DNA of 37,208 bases, taken from positions 1 to 37,208 of the IMG/VR virus record IMGVR_UViG_3300021185_000481. The stretch is one strand, 5' to 3'. Below the pieces are notes generated by a model that was not told where the DNA came from, did not search any database, and worked only from the letters and a program-made list of their open reading frames with translations. Shown here piece by piece: positions 15,465 to 22,340 of the stretch (the first letter of the stretch is position 1; every line of letters starts with the position of its first letter). The translations under genes and the position numbers were made by a program. This stretch comes from a virus.

Positions 15465-16158
15465 TATGGTAAACAATCACGAGTCCACTTGTGCGACTCG
15501 TATGGTTATTCAGTCTATCAGAGAAACTGGTTCTAAACTAGAACCCATTATCCTACCCGCCACAGTACCCGACACTATTGGAACTGATCTTCAAGAACTA
15601 GGGTTCGCAGGGGTGGCGTGGACATATCCTATTGAACCAAAACAAGATGGTCTTGATATGAAAACAGGACTACGACTCACCCACTATCCGACTGCAAACC
15701 ACAACAATAGAATTGCGTGTATGGTGAGTCACATGAGAGCATGGCAGAAAGCAATTGACCTTGATGAGACTATTGTTGTTCTAGAACACGATGCAATGTT
15801 TACTAGACAATTATGGCCAGAGGTATTGACTTCTGACTGGAAGGGTGGTATAATAGGTCTTAATGATCCAAGGGGTGCAACCAGAAGGTCTGGTGTGTTC
15901 CATGAGAAGGTATCGTCCTATGTTGGGGTACAACCAGTACCTACGATAGATGACATGGATGTACCGCAGGGACTTGCAGGAAACTCTGCATATATGATCT
16001 CCCCGAAGGGTGCTAAGAAACTACTAGATAAGGTAAGAGAAGTTGGAATGTGGCCCAATGACGCATTGATGAACAAACAGTTCTTCCCTTGGTTAGAAGT
16101 CGTATATCCCTACTACACAAAAATACAGAGAGGGTTGAAGTCAACCACAACATTATGA
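15445..16158 (+). CDS. Glycosyltransferase, GT25-like (first of tandem pair)
   Basis: The 237-residue protein has CMVSHMRAWQKA, then IVVLEHDAMF (EHD acidic motif) and NSAYMISPKGAKKLL. It ends with a FFPWLEVVYPYY block. All match GT25 LPS-type transferases. The preferred start is ATG 15445, six bases after AAGAG; an ATG two codons earlier is possible. Its neighbour at 16155 is a clear paralogue, so the pair arose by duplication and may add two related sugars. A strong promoter-like sequence lies within the gene at 15826. Confidence 0.78.
   Translation: MKTFIISMVNNHESTCATRMVIQSIRETGSKLEPIILPATVPDTIGTDLQELGFAGVAWTYPIEPKQDGLDMKTGLRLTHYPTANHNNRIACMVSHMRAWQKAIDLDETIVVLEHDAMFTRQLWPEVLTSDWKGGIIGLNDPRGATRRSGVFHEKVSSYVGVQPVPTIDDMDVPQGLAGNSAYMISPKGAKKLLDKVREVGMWPNDALMNKQFFPWLEVVYPYYTKIQRGLKSTTTL
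15826..15854 (+). promoter_or_regulatory. Sigma70-type promoter candidate inside a GT25-like gene
   Basis: TTGACT (15826-15831) and TATAAT (15849-15854) are 17 bases apart, with one mismatch from consensus. It would transcribe the second GT25-like gene, the nuclease-like gene and the co-chaperonin. It codes for LTSDW and GGIIG in a variable part of the protein, so the match is not explained by an obvious conserved motif. Confidence 0.52.
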
Positions 16159-16802
16159 AAGCATTTGTAATTACTATATTAGAAAACAAACAATCCGTTG
16201 AGTCTGCGAACCGATGTATTGAGTCTGGTAAACGTCACGGACTAGAGATTGAGAAGTTTGATGCAATCACCCCCGCAGATAATCCTGTAGAACTTTTACA
16301 GACCAGAGGTATTGACCCGATACAGTTTGATGAGAAATATTCTCGTAATGAAAATTGTATTGCAGCATTCCTATCACACTATGCATTGTGGGAAAAGTGT
16401 TCGAAGGGTAAGGAGAACTTTGTTATCTTTGAACATGATGCCGTAATGATCGACCGTATCCCTCCCGCATTTCCTAACTATGTGATGAACCTTGGACACC
16501 CATCATACGGTAAGTGGAATACTCCGAAGATGTTGGGTATCAATCCACTGACCACCAAAAGGTATTTTCCGGGCGCACATGCGTACATGGTTACCCCCGC
16601 AGGCGGAAGACTGTTGGTGGAGAATGCACCGATGTATGCAAAACCTACAGATGTATATTTAAACAAAACAGTATTCCCTTGGTTACAAGAATGGTATCCT
16701 TTCATTGCAGAGGCGAGAGATGAGTTCACTACTATTCAAGTAGAGGCAGGATGTCTTGCAAAACATAATTGGAAAGAAGGTTATGAAATCATCGATGCAT
16801 GA
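16155..16802 (+). CDS. Glycosyltransferase, GT25-like (second of tandem pair)
   Basis: The 215-residue protein repeats the pattern of its upstream neighbour: AAFLSHYALWEKC, FVIFEHDAVM, GAHAYMVTPAGGRLL and VFPWLQEWYPF. The start ATG at 16155 overlaps the previous stop (ATGA). A longer in-frame leader from 16089 is rejected, because it would overlap the paralogue and has no counterpart in it. GT25 activity on an LPS-like or protein-linked glycan is the likely role. Its end overlaps the next gene. Confidence 0.78.
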   Translation: MKAFVITILENKQSVESANRCIESGKRHGLEIEKFDAITPADNPVELLQTRGIDPIQFDEKYSRNENCIAAFLSHYALWEKCSKGKENFVIFEHDAVMIDRIPPAFPNYVMNLGHPSYGKWNTPKMLGINPLTTKRYFPGAHAYMVTPAGGRLLVENAPMYAKPTDVYLNKTVFPWLQEWYPFIAEARDEFTTIQVEAGCLAKHNWKEGYEIIDA

Positions 16803-17460
16803 AGTATTCCTAACAGGTTGTGATAAACACACCGAGTGGCAATTGCCGTGGTTTATTGAGAATTATCGTAAACACAATACTAAACCCATTGTCCTTGCAG
16901 ACTTTGGTATGGAACCTGATACACGGACTAAGATGGAATCTGAGTTTGACTTGGTCATTGATATCAAGAGTGAAGCAAAGGGATGGTTCAAGAAACCTCG
17001 TGCGATACTGGATGCTACCAGATTAGATGGTGTTGAGAAGGTATGTTGGATTGATACTGACTGTGAGATCACCGACAACATTGAAGACATCTTCACGAAG
17101 ACTGTCATGGGTAAACTAGGGATGGTAGAGGACAGACCTTGGACAAGACGAAGACCCGACATGGGCAGATGGTATAACTCTGGTGTTGTTGCGGTGGAAG
17201 GGACACCAAATATTCTAAAGGCGTGGGCGGATGAGTGTATTCGTAATCCTGTACAGGGAGATCAAGAGGTTCTGTACTTGATGATGAATGGTGATGAACT
17301 ATATAAGATGACTTGTATAGAACCGATGCCACACACATACAACACTTTAAGGTTGGACTACATAGATGGTATAAATGTAGGAAACCCTAAGATTATTCAC
17401 CACACTGGTAAAAAAGGGAAAGAGATAATTAAAGAACAAATAGGAAAAAATAATGTATGA
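16795..17460 (+). CDS. Glycosyltransferase, GT8-like
   Basis: The 221-residue protein starts HEVFLTGCDKHTEWQLPWF, has the acidic triad DTD in CWIDTDCEI and the YNSGVVAVEG block that matches the F-N-x-G block of GT8 relatives. QGDQEVLY and IIHHTG complete the pattern. An ATG at 16783 (12 bases earlier) is possible, but AAGAAGG ends only two bases before it; ATG 16795 sits 14 bases after the same site. Neither is ideal, and the shorter form matches the fold start. It overlaps the nuclease-like gene by eight bases. Confidence 0.74.
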   Translation: MHEVFLTGCDKHTEWQLPWFIENYRKHNTKPIVLADFGMEPDTRTKMESEFDLVIDIKSEAKGWFKKPRAILDATRLDGVEKVCWIDTDCEITDNIEDIFTKTVMGKLGMVEDRPWTRRRPDMGRWYNSGVVAVEGTPNILKAWADECIRNPVQGDQEVLYLMMNGDELYKMTCIEPMPHTYNTLRLDYIDGINVGNPKIIHHTGKKGKEIIKEQIGKNNV

Positions 17461-17860
17461 ATACAGAACAAAGGTTGTACGTGTCGTTGATGGTGATACC
17501 GTTGACGTTGACATCGATTTGGGGTTTGGTGTTTGGCTTCGAAAGTCAAGAATCAGATTACTTGGTGTGGACACCCCCGAATCACGAACACGTGACAAAG
17601 TCGAAAAGAAATATGGACTTGCCGCAAAAGACTTCCTCATATCTTGTCTAGGTGAAGAACCTACTCTGAGAACAACAAAGGATGGCAAGGGTAAGTTTGG
17701 AAGAATCCTTGGTGAGTTCCTTGTTGATGATGGGGAGGGCAGAGTCCGAAGTGTTAATGACTGGTTAATTAGTGAACATCACGCAGTGCGTTACATGGGT
17801 CAATCCAAAGATGATATCGCAGAACAACATTTGAAGAATAGAGAGTTAGTTGAGTTATGA
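17453..17860 (+). CDS. Staphylococcal nuclease-like (SNase) protein
   Basis: The 135-residue protein has the SNase fold signature: VVDGDTVDVDID (calcium-binding acids near 13-21), RIRLLGVDTPE, supplying R35 and E43, and GRILGEF with R84. These match the catalytic Arg-Glu-Arg set of thermonuclease. It covers one complete domain with no signal peptide, so it would act in the cell, perhaps in host DNA degradation or recombination. Its stop overlaps the co-chaperonin start (ATGA), which is a curious pairing. Confidence 0.85.
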   Translation: MYEYRTKVVRVVDGDTVDVDIDLGFGVWLRKSRIRLLGVDTPESRTRDKVEKKYGLAAKDFLISCLGEEPTLRTTKDGKGKFGRILGEFLVDDGEGRVRSVNDWLISEHHAVRYMGQSKDDIAEQHLKNRELVEL

Positions 17861-18123
17861 GAGTACTTGGTAATAATGTGTTAGTGACACAGGCAGAAGC
17901 AGAGACAACCACAGCAGGAGGTATCATTCTACAGAACGATATCTCGTCTGGTAACAAACCCGCAGTCGTTATCTCGTATGGTAATGGTGAAGAAGTTACC
18001 AAGATGCAACTGGTAGCAAAGAATAAGGTTTTCCTTGACTGGAGTAAGTCTATGCCTGTTGAGTTAGATGGATTGAAATGTGCGGTCATTGACTGCGAAC
18101 ACATCAAGTTGATTATAGAGTAA
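17857..18123 (+). CDS. GroES-like co-chaperonin (gp31/CocO analogue)
   Basis: The 88-residue protein resembles GroES. It begins RVLGNNVLVTQ, then a mobile-loop-like AETTTAGGIIL at 16-26, then VVISYGNGEE and a C-terminal VIDCEHIKLIIE. Bacterial GroES has the same SAGGIVL loop that docks onto GroEL. T4 gp31 and RB49 CocO replace host GroES to help fold the major capsid protein. This protein is shorter than gp31 and closer to bacterial GroES in its loop. Its position behind the nuclease and glycosyltransferases means that it may be made early. Confidence 0.82.
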   Translation: MRVLGNNVLVTQAEAETTTAGGIILQNDISSGNKPAVVISYGNGEEVTKMQLVAKNKVFLDWSKSMPVELDGLKCAVIDCEHIKLIIE

Positions 18124-18127
18124 CATC

Positions 18128-18748
18128 ATGCGAGTAAATGTTCTGGGCAACGGAGACAATGCAGGTATCTTTAAGAGAGGTACGCCTGGCAAGTTGCTGA
18201 TTTGTAATATGCCTCCCTTTGAGATTCCACGGAAGGAAGTCTTTGCAACCTGTATGGTTGACTTCAAGATGATGAAGGCGCTACAGGAAGGTCATATCAA
18301 ACTAGATATGTACGACTGGATTCTGGGTACAAGACCACGAATGTGGATGGAACAGTCTGGAACATTTTATCTTAAATACTCGCACCTAATTAAAGGGTTC
18401 TATCAACATGTCCCTGAGTACGCCAACACAGGTGATCCTCGTATGGCGGCAACCAACTTCAACTGTGGACACATGGCAGTCCACTATGCGTGTGCCAAGA
18501 TGAAAGCAACCGAAGTACACATCTATGGGTTTGATAGTATCTTTGATATGAATCTGGAGAGTTTTACTGACTTGCTGTTAGAAAGTGATCGCAGTACTGG
18601 TAATACGGTGAGACTTGCGAGTAACTGGAGACCTATCTGGACTAATATGTTCAAGGAATTCCCTCACACTACCTTTAATCTATATCATTCTCATTCTGAT
18701 ATTAAGATTCCGATTGGAGATAATGTGAGGGTGAACCCGAAGAGTTAA
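18128..18748 (+). CDS. Conserved marine-phage protein, glycosyltransferase-like
   Basis: The 206-residue protein begins VNVLGNGDNAGIFK, an N-terminal Rossmann strand and turn, and later has NCGHMAVHYACAKM and VHIYGFDSIFD. The combination recalls sialyltransferase-like or DUF115-like folds, in which a conserved histidine and a G-F-D block line the nucleotide-sugar site. I recognise the pattern from uncharacterised marine phage proteins. It closes the + strand cassette. Its stop overlaps by four bases the stop of the convergent kinase gene, and no strong terminator separates them. Confidence 0.66.
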   Translation: MRVNVLGNGDNAGIFKRGTPGKLLICNMPPFEIPRKEVFATCMVDFKMMKALQEGHIKLDMYDWILGTRPRMWMEQSGTFYLKYSHLIKGFYQHVPEYANTGDPRMAATNFNCGHMAVHYACAKMKATEVHIYGFDSIFDMNLESFTDLLLESDRSTGNTVRLASNWRPIWTNMFKEFPHTTFNLYHSHSDIKIPIGDNVRVNPKS

Positions 18749-19425
18749 GTTCTCTTCTTTGCTTCTCGTTCCTTTTTAATCCATTTCTTTGCTTTGGCAT
18801 TCTCTGGTGGTTTGTCTAAGAACTTACGAACATCTTTGTATGCCCGAAGAGTCTCTTTCTGGTAGTCCTTACCGTTAGAGTTATCTACGATCAACATATC
18901 CTTCTTACCGAAGAATGTCTGGAATGCACCAATGTTTCGTTGAACTTCGTTCCAGTAATTGGTGACTTCTTTCTCACCAATAGTTCTTGCACGTTGAGCA
19001 TCACGATCAATAGCAGTTTGTAGATCAGTGTTTACGAAGATCATTGCGACATCGTAACCTAGTGCCTTCATTGCAACTGCTTGTTTCTTGACCTTGTCAA
19101 ACTCTTTACCAGTACCGTCAACCACAACACCAAGTCTACCCATGAGGTATCGTGCTTGTTTCTTACCAGTAAGTGCCTTTGCCTTACCACGAATGTCTTG
19201 ACCTTGAACGGAGAAGATGTTATCGGGAGACATTTCCATCCCCGCCTTCTTCATTGCAGCTTCATATGCGTCATCTGAGTTTATTACTTTCAGACCAAGG
19301 GCGGGAAGACCAGTCTTACCTACGATAAAAGACTTACCACTGCCGGGGCCACCCGCAAGGAAAACTGCTTTAAAGATTGCGGGGTCATCGACACCCTCTG
19401 TCATAAACTTCTTAAACTTAATCAT
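18745..19425 (-). CDS. P-loop kinase (zeta toxin/AAA_33-like)
   Basis: The 226-residue protein has Walker A GGPGSGKS at 25-32, then VINSDDAYE and VVVDGTGKE, and arginines in AIDRDAQRARTIG that look like a lid. This fits nucleoside, polynucleotide or zeta-toxin-type kinases. The C-terminus is very basic (KKWIKKEREAKKRT). The start at 19425 overlaps the stop of the 49-residue membrane protein (TAATG), so translation is probably coupled. An upstream in-frame ATG at 19437 is less likely. No antitoxin is evident, so a toxin role is not supported. Confidence 0.8.
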   Translation of the reverse strand: MIKFKKFMTEGVDDPAIFKAVFLAGGPGSGKSFIVGKTGLPALGLKVINSDDAYEAAMKKAGMEMSPDNIFSVQGQDIRGKAKALTGKKQARYLMGRLGVVVDGTGKEFDKVKKQAVAMKALGYDVAMIFVNTDLQTAIDRDAQRARTIGEKEVTNYWNEVQRNIGAFQTFFGKKDMLIVDNSNGKDYQKETLRAYKDVRKFLDKPPENAKAKKWIKKEREAKKRT

Positions 19426-19574
19426 TAGAAAATCCACACCAGTAATAGTGCTACTATCACACCTTCAATGAATGCTACTGATCGTGTACCAAGACCCAAA
19501 TCTCGCAATGCGACATCGTAAAGGTCTTCATGTTTTTCAACGATCAATTCTTTTAGTTCGTTTAACTTTTCCAT
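19425..19574 (-). CDS. Small membrane protein, 49 residues
   Basis: This short frame has GGGAG seven bases before its ATG and ends in a TAA shared with the next ATG. The product begins MEKLNELKEL, a charged amphipathic helix, and ends in a hydrophobic segment, SVAFIEGVIVALLLVWIF, that should span the membrane with the tail at the very C-terminus. Such C-tail-anchored small proteins in phages include spanin-like, antiholin-like and superinfection proteins, but nothing specific identifies it. The late promoter at 19684-19691 lies about 110 bases upstream. Confidence 0.7.
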   Translation of the reverse strand: MEKLNELKELIVEKHEDLYDVALRDLGLGTRSVAFIEGVIVALLLVWIF

Positions 19575-19585
19575 TGTTTGTCTCC

Positions 19586-20434
19586 CTAGTAGACTTTTAT
19601 TTCTCTATGTAGTATTTTTGATATTCTCGGCACAAGATTCGATACTTGAGGAACATCTGGGTCTGTATCATACTTCATAGTACTATTTATATATTCAGAA
19701 ATTTCACGAGTATCTTTTTCTTGACCAGTAAATACGGTTGGTCGGGGTGGCATTTGGTGCGATAAAAGTGTATTATCTGCTACATGACGCCACATACTTA
19801 CAATATCATATCCTATTGGATTACACATCTCAATAAGATCAAAGTCTTCTGTACATATTGACGCAAGGTCTGACTTGATATCTGCCGCTGCAAATGTCGT
19901 TCCTTCTTCAACTGGTTGTCCCGCAAGGAACACCGCATCAAACTGTATGTCTCCATTCTCCACAGAGAAAGTATCATCCCCAACAACATATGGTTTATTA
20001 CAGACCACATTACTGACACCGAAGTCTCTAGAGAGATCACGACAGAATGATGAATGATCAATAGGAAACGCATAGTGTATTTTTGGGGATTGCTCAAAGT
20101 ATTCACTGATGGATGGCCACAGACTTGATATAGTATGGTTTCTGGGTTGTTGGGTTTCATTATCAAATAGTGTAGGGTATAGACTATTTTTGAATGATGG
20201 TAATACTAGTAAGTTCCGATATCCTGATGCTGCAATAAAGTTAGATATTAATACTCCTCTCATGATGAAAGTCTTAATGAATGACAATTCACTTTCAAGA
20301 TCATATTGAGAATTTCCAATAGATGTCATTAACATTTTATACAAATCACTGACCGAAGCTTCATTTATCATTTTACTTCTTACAGAGTTCTCCGTCCTAG
20401 AGGTCACCGCCACAAACATATCTTTTGTTGACAT
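19586..20434 (-). CDS. Hypothetical protein, paralogue of its upstream neighbour
   Basis: The 282-residue protein is of unknown function. It shares several blocks with the next gene upstream (20436-21239): ASGYRNLLVLPSF, a FDAVFLAGQP strand, an ICTEDFDLIEM segment, and a short C-terminal ending in KVY. The order and spacing of these blocks are the same, which shows gene duplication followed by strong divergence. The strands ending in glycine or aspartate suggest an alpha/beta Rossmann-like fold. A late promoter lies inside its 3' end. The two genes are one base apart, so they are cotranscribed. Confidence 0.7.
   Translation of the reverse strand: MSTKDMFVAVTSRTENSVRSKMINEASVSDLYKMLMTSIGNSQYDLESELSFIKTFIMRGVLISNFIAASGYRNLLVLPSFKNSLYPTLFDNETQQPRNHTISSLWPSISEYFEQSPKIHYAFPIDHSSFCRDLSRDFGVSNVVCNKPYVVGDDTFSVENGDIQFDAVFLAGQPVEEGTTFAAADIKSDLASICTEDFDLIEMCNPIGYDIVSMWRHVADNTLLSHQMPPRPTVFTGQEKDTREISEYINSTMKYDTDPDVPQVSNLVPRISKILHREIKVY
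19684..19691 (-). promoter_or_regulatory. T4-type late promoter, - strand, inside a gene
   Basis: TATTTATA on the + strand reads TATAAATA on the - strand. It lies near the 3' end of the gene at 19586-20434 and points to the 49-residue membrane protein and the kinase. T4 often places late promoters within upstream genes. The exact octamer and a leader of about 100 bases make it plausible, but chance cannot be excluded. Confidence 0.6.
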
Positions 20435-20435
20435 T

Positions 20436-21239
20436 TTAATACACCTTATACCATTCTTTAATCGTCTCTACAGTGAGTAGGAGTCTTCTATACAAAAATC
20501 TATCTTTATCTCTTTTTAACGCTTCCAAGAAATCCCAAGTGTACTTTCTATTCGGAGTACTTATTATTGTGGGAGTATTTATTGCGTTAGTTAAATTTGC
20601 GACATGTTGATCCAGAGGTTTACTACCACCAGTTAGTTGTCGTAGATTGCCACGATACACATCAATCATATCAAATTCGGGTGTGCAGTATCTTGCAAAC
20701 TTCTTCTTGACTGCTTGGGCGTTAAACTTACCCCTCTTGTATCCCTCGTTACCCAATAGAACAACACAATCAAACTTCATACGGTCATCAATGTTCATGT
20801 CAAATGAACTGTCAACTCTAAACCAACTATCTACGTGGATTAAATTGACATCATACTTCTCGTATAGTTCATTAAAGATATTGCCAATCTTGGGTTGTGC
20901 GACATAGAGATTACCCTGTGTCTCATTTAATGCGTGTACGATAGGTAACAAATGATCCCCCGCACTTCTTACTGGGCGATATTGACGATCTCTCAATTTG
21001 ACATAATCACCATCTTCAAATGATGGTACTACAAGAATATTCCGATATCCACCACTGGCGATCATACCATCAACTACTGATGCGTCTGTAGCCAGAGAGG
21101 TTACATCACTAAACTTTGTTGTCCTACCCTTGAAGTTCGGTATGCAGTCACGAACATCGTTTAGTATCTTTTCCTTGGTACTAAGGTTGATGACGGTGTA
21201 TTCTGTAGAACTCTTGGGTTGGGTCTTGTATAGAATCAT
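20436..21239 (-). CDS. Hypothetical protein, paralogue of its downstream neighbour
   Basis: The 267-residue protein is unrecognised. It contains ASGGYRNILVVPSFEDGDY, FDCVVLLGNEG, and YCTPEFDMIDVYRGN, each with a counterpart in the neighbour at 19586. The sequence between these blocks is poorly shared. The start at 21239 follows CAGGA with good spacing and comes four bases after the upstream stop. With the late promoter at 21526, both paralogues are probably made late, which could suit a structural or virion-associated role. Nothing in them shows enzymatic residues I can name. Confidence 0.7.
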   Translation of the reverse strand: MILYKTQPKSSTEYTVINLSTKEKILNDVRDCIPNFKGRTTKFSDVTSLATDASVVDGMIASGGYRNILVVPSFEDGDYVKLRDRQYRPVRSAGDHLLPIVHALNETQGNLYVAQPKIGNIFNELYEKYDVNLIHVDSWFRVDSSFDMNIDDRMKFDCVVLLGNEGYKRGKFNAQAVKKKFARYCTPEFDMIDVYRGNLRQLTGGSKPLDQHVANLTNAINTPTIISTPNRKYTWDFLEALKRDKDRFLYRRLLLTVETIKEWYKVY

Positions 21240-21242
21240 TAC

Positions 21243-21506
21243 TTATTTTCCTGAGTAAATCGTCTGAATGTGATCTTCAAACTGTTCTATCTTCTCGGTA
21301 CGATTGGGCCATAAGATGTATTCCTTCTCAGGGTTCATCTTGAGATTGTTCAACAGTGGTTGAATTGCATTGTATAGTTTGTCTAGTTTTTCTTGGGTTT
21401 CTGTTGTAGAAGATGAAGCAGACTCTGCTTTCGCAGTTGCAGTCTGTACCGCATCTAGTTCTGTCTCGTCTACAAGGGTAAACCCAAAGTCAAATAGTTC
21501 TGTCAT
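21243..21506 (-). CDS. Small conserved phage protein with coiled-coil-like segment
   Basis: The 87-residue protein begins MTELFDFGFTLVDE and has an Ala/Ser/Thr/Glu-rich helix (SASSSTTETQEKLDKLYNAI), then NPEKEYILWPNR. I recognise this layout from pelagic T4-like phages, but its role is unknown to me. ATG 21506 is chosen over an in-frame ATG at 21524, because CAGGAG sits a good distance before 21506 and the longer form would cover that site. It is the first gene behind the late promoter at 21526. Confidence 0.75.
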   Translation of the reverse strand: MTELFDFGFTLVDETELDAVQTATAKAESASSSTTETQEKLDKLYNAIQPLLNNLKMNPEKEYILWPNRTEKIEQFEDHIQTIYSGK

Positions 21507-21525
21507 AATTGTTCTCCTGTCCATC

Positions 21526-21533
21526 TATTTATA
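21526..21533 (-). promoter_or_regulatory. T4-type late promoter, - strand
   Basis: TATTTATA on the + strand is TATAAATA on the - strand, 19 bases before the start at 21506 and its CAGGAG site. It faces the - strand block 21506-18745. It lies back to back with the early-type promoter at 21554 on the + strand. Confidence 0.82.
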
Positions 21534-21553
21534 AGTTTTTTTACTTAAAGTAC

Positions 21554-21582
21554 TTGACAAAATATGCTGATTCGTGTATTAT
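21554..21582 (+). promoter_or_regulatory. Sigma70-type promoter for small early genes
   Basis: TTGACA (21554-21559) is followed after 17 bases by TATTAT (21577-21582). The next gene starts at 21614 after an AGAGGAAAG site. A second -10-like TATAAT lies at 21586, but its distance from the -35 is too long. The promoter opens the cluster of very small genes. Confidence 0.72.
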
Positions 21583-21613
21583 ATGTATAATAGTGAGAGA
21601 AAGAGGAAAGATT

Positions 21614-21907
21614 ATGCAGTCATTTACTGGTTCGATGAGATATGATATGCATGGACGCAAACGTAAGACCAAAGCATGGACTAAGACCAAACGGTACAAA
21701 CCTGAGTTTAAACCGCTAGAAACGGTCTCTGTACACCGTGACACCCATCGTGAGAAGTACCCATCGGTGAGTGATATGGGATATGTCCCAACCAAAGATA
21801 CCTCATATAAACTGGAGGAATCAAAGAAGTTCACTGTCGCACCTGCCTTCAATAAGGGTGCATATCAAGTAATACCCCAATCTGATGTAAAACATATAGG
21901 AAAATAA
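21614..21907 (+). CDS. Small basic hypothetical protein, 97 residues
   Basis: The protein begins MQSFTGSMRYDMHGRKRKTKAWTK and is rich in Lys, Arg and Tyr in its first half, with a C-terminal FNKGAYQVIPQ. The basic patch could bind nucleic acid or the host polymerase, but no family is recognised. ATG 21614 has an excellent AGAGGAAAG site. A longer in-frame leader from 21509 is rejected, because it would cover the promoter. It is the first gene of an early-type transcript. Confidence 0.75.
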   Translation: MQSFTGSMRYDMHGRKRKTKAWTKTKRYKPEFKPLETVSVHRDTHREKYPSVSDMGYVPTKDTSYKLEESKKFTVAPAFNKGAYQVIPQSDVKHIGK

Positions 21908-21908
21908 T

Positions 21909-22085
21909 ATGGAAAATCTACTAAATCCAGACACTCGTACCGCATTTGAGATATTCGCAAATGAGATGTACCAAGAGAACTGTGTAGAACGTGATGCATA
22001 TGGCGAACCTTTCTTGACCTTGGATGAATATATTGAAAAAAATATGAAGTTTTTACTTGACAATGCCCCCAAGAGTGTGTTATAA
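21909..22085 (+). CDS. Small hypothetical protein, 58 residues
   Basis: A complete frame starts with ATG one base after the previous stop and ends with a TAA that lies within the -10 box of the promoter at 22057. The product starts MENLLNPDTRTAFEIFANEM and is acidic and probably helical. Gapless placement and ordinary codon use support a real gene. No family is recognised. Confidence 0.65.
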   Translation: MENLLNPDTRTAFEIFANEMYQENCVERDAYGEPFLTLDEYIEKNMKFLLDNAPKSVL

Positions 22086-22086
22086 T
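22057..22086 (+). promoter_or_regulatory. Consensus sigma70-type promoter
   Basis: TTGACA (22057-22062) and TATAAT (22081-22086) are exact, with an 18-base spacer. It overlaps the 3' end of the 58-residue gene and drives the gene at 22122. Its downstream leader shares an 18-base element with the promoter at 2328. Confidence 0.8.
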
Positions 22087-22090
22087 ACCC

Positions 22091-22108
22091 TTGTATTGAT
22101 AATGAGAA
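22091..22108 (+). repeat. Shared early-leader element, copy 2
   Basis: This is the second copy of the element at 2359-2376, identical at 17 of 18 positions (G to T at the tenth base). It starts five bases after the -10 box here and three bases after it in copy 1. It is likely part of the transcript start region and a possible regulatory site. Confidence 0.55.
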
Positions 22109-22121
22109 GAGTGAGTATATT

Positions 22122-22340
22122 ATGTCTGAAGTAACTTATGTAGTTCGTTGTGCCGAAACCGAGAAACCCCTTGCAGGTTTCTTTACTCCCTGTTATGACC
22201 GTGAGACTGCGTTTACCTACCAGTCACAGTTAGAGAACTATGGGTATGAGAATACCTATGTTGTTGCTCGTAGGGAGAGTACCGAGGTCACTGGTATGTA
22301 TCAGGAACGTGAAGTCTTCAATACGGAGGTATATGTATGA
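22122..22340 (+). CDS. Small hypothetical protein, 72 residues
   Basis: The protein begins MSEVTYVVRCAETEKPLAG and has alternating charged and aromatic residues, consistent with a small alpha/beta fold (strand, helix, strand). It ends EVFNTEVYV. A purine-rich GAGAAGAGTGAG lies upstream of its ATG. Its stop overlaps the next start (ATGA). No family is recognised. It is the first gene after the promoter at 22057. Confidence 0.75.
   Translation: MSEVTYVVRCAETEKPLAGFFTPCYDRETAFTYQSQLENYGYENTYVVARRESTEVTGMYQEREVFNTEVYV

Noticed and set aside
17370-17377. TATAAATG before the nuclease-like gene as a late promoter
   Set aside because: The last base differs from the T4 octamer, and the motif sits inside a glycosyltransferase coding for a plain GINVG stretch.
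18739-18757. GAAGAG/CTCTTC inverted repeat at the convergent stop codons as a two-way terminator
   Set aside because: The stem is only six pairs, partly A-T, lies in coding sequence of both genes and has no T-run in either direction.
18745-19574. Zeta-toxin/antitoxin pair formed by the kinase and the 49-residue protein
   Set aside because: The small protein is a membrane-tail protein with no likeness to epsilon antitoxin, and the kinase motif is also typical of harmless phage kinases.
19586-21239. The two paralogues as one gene broken by a frameshift
   Set aside because: Each has its own start and stop, and they repeat the same blocks instead of continuing one another.
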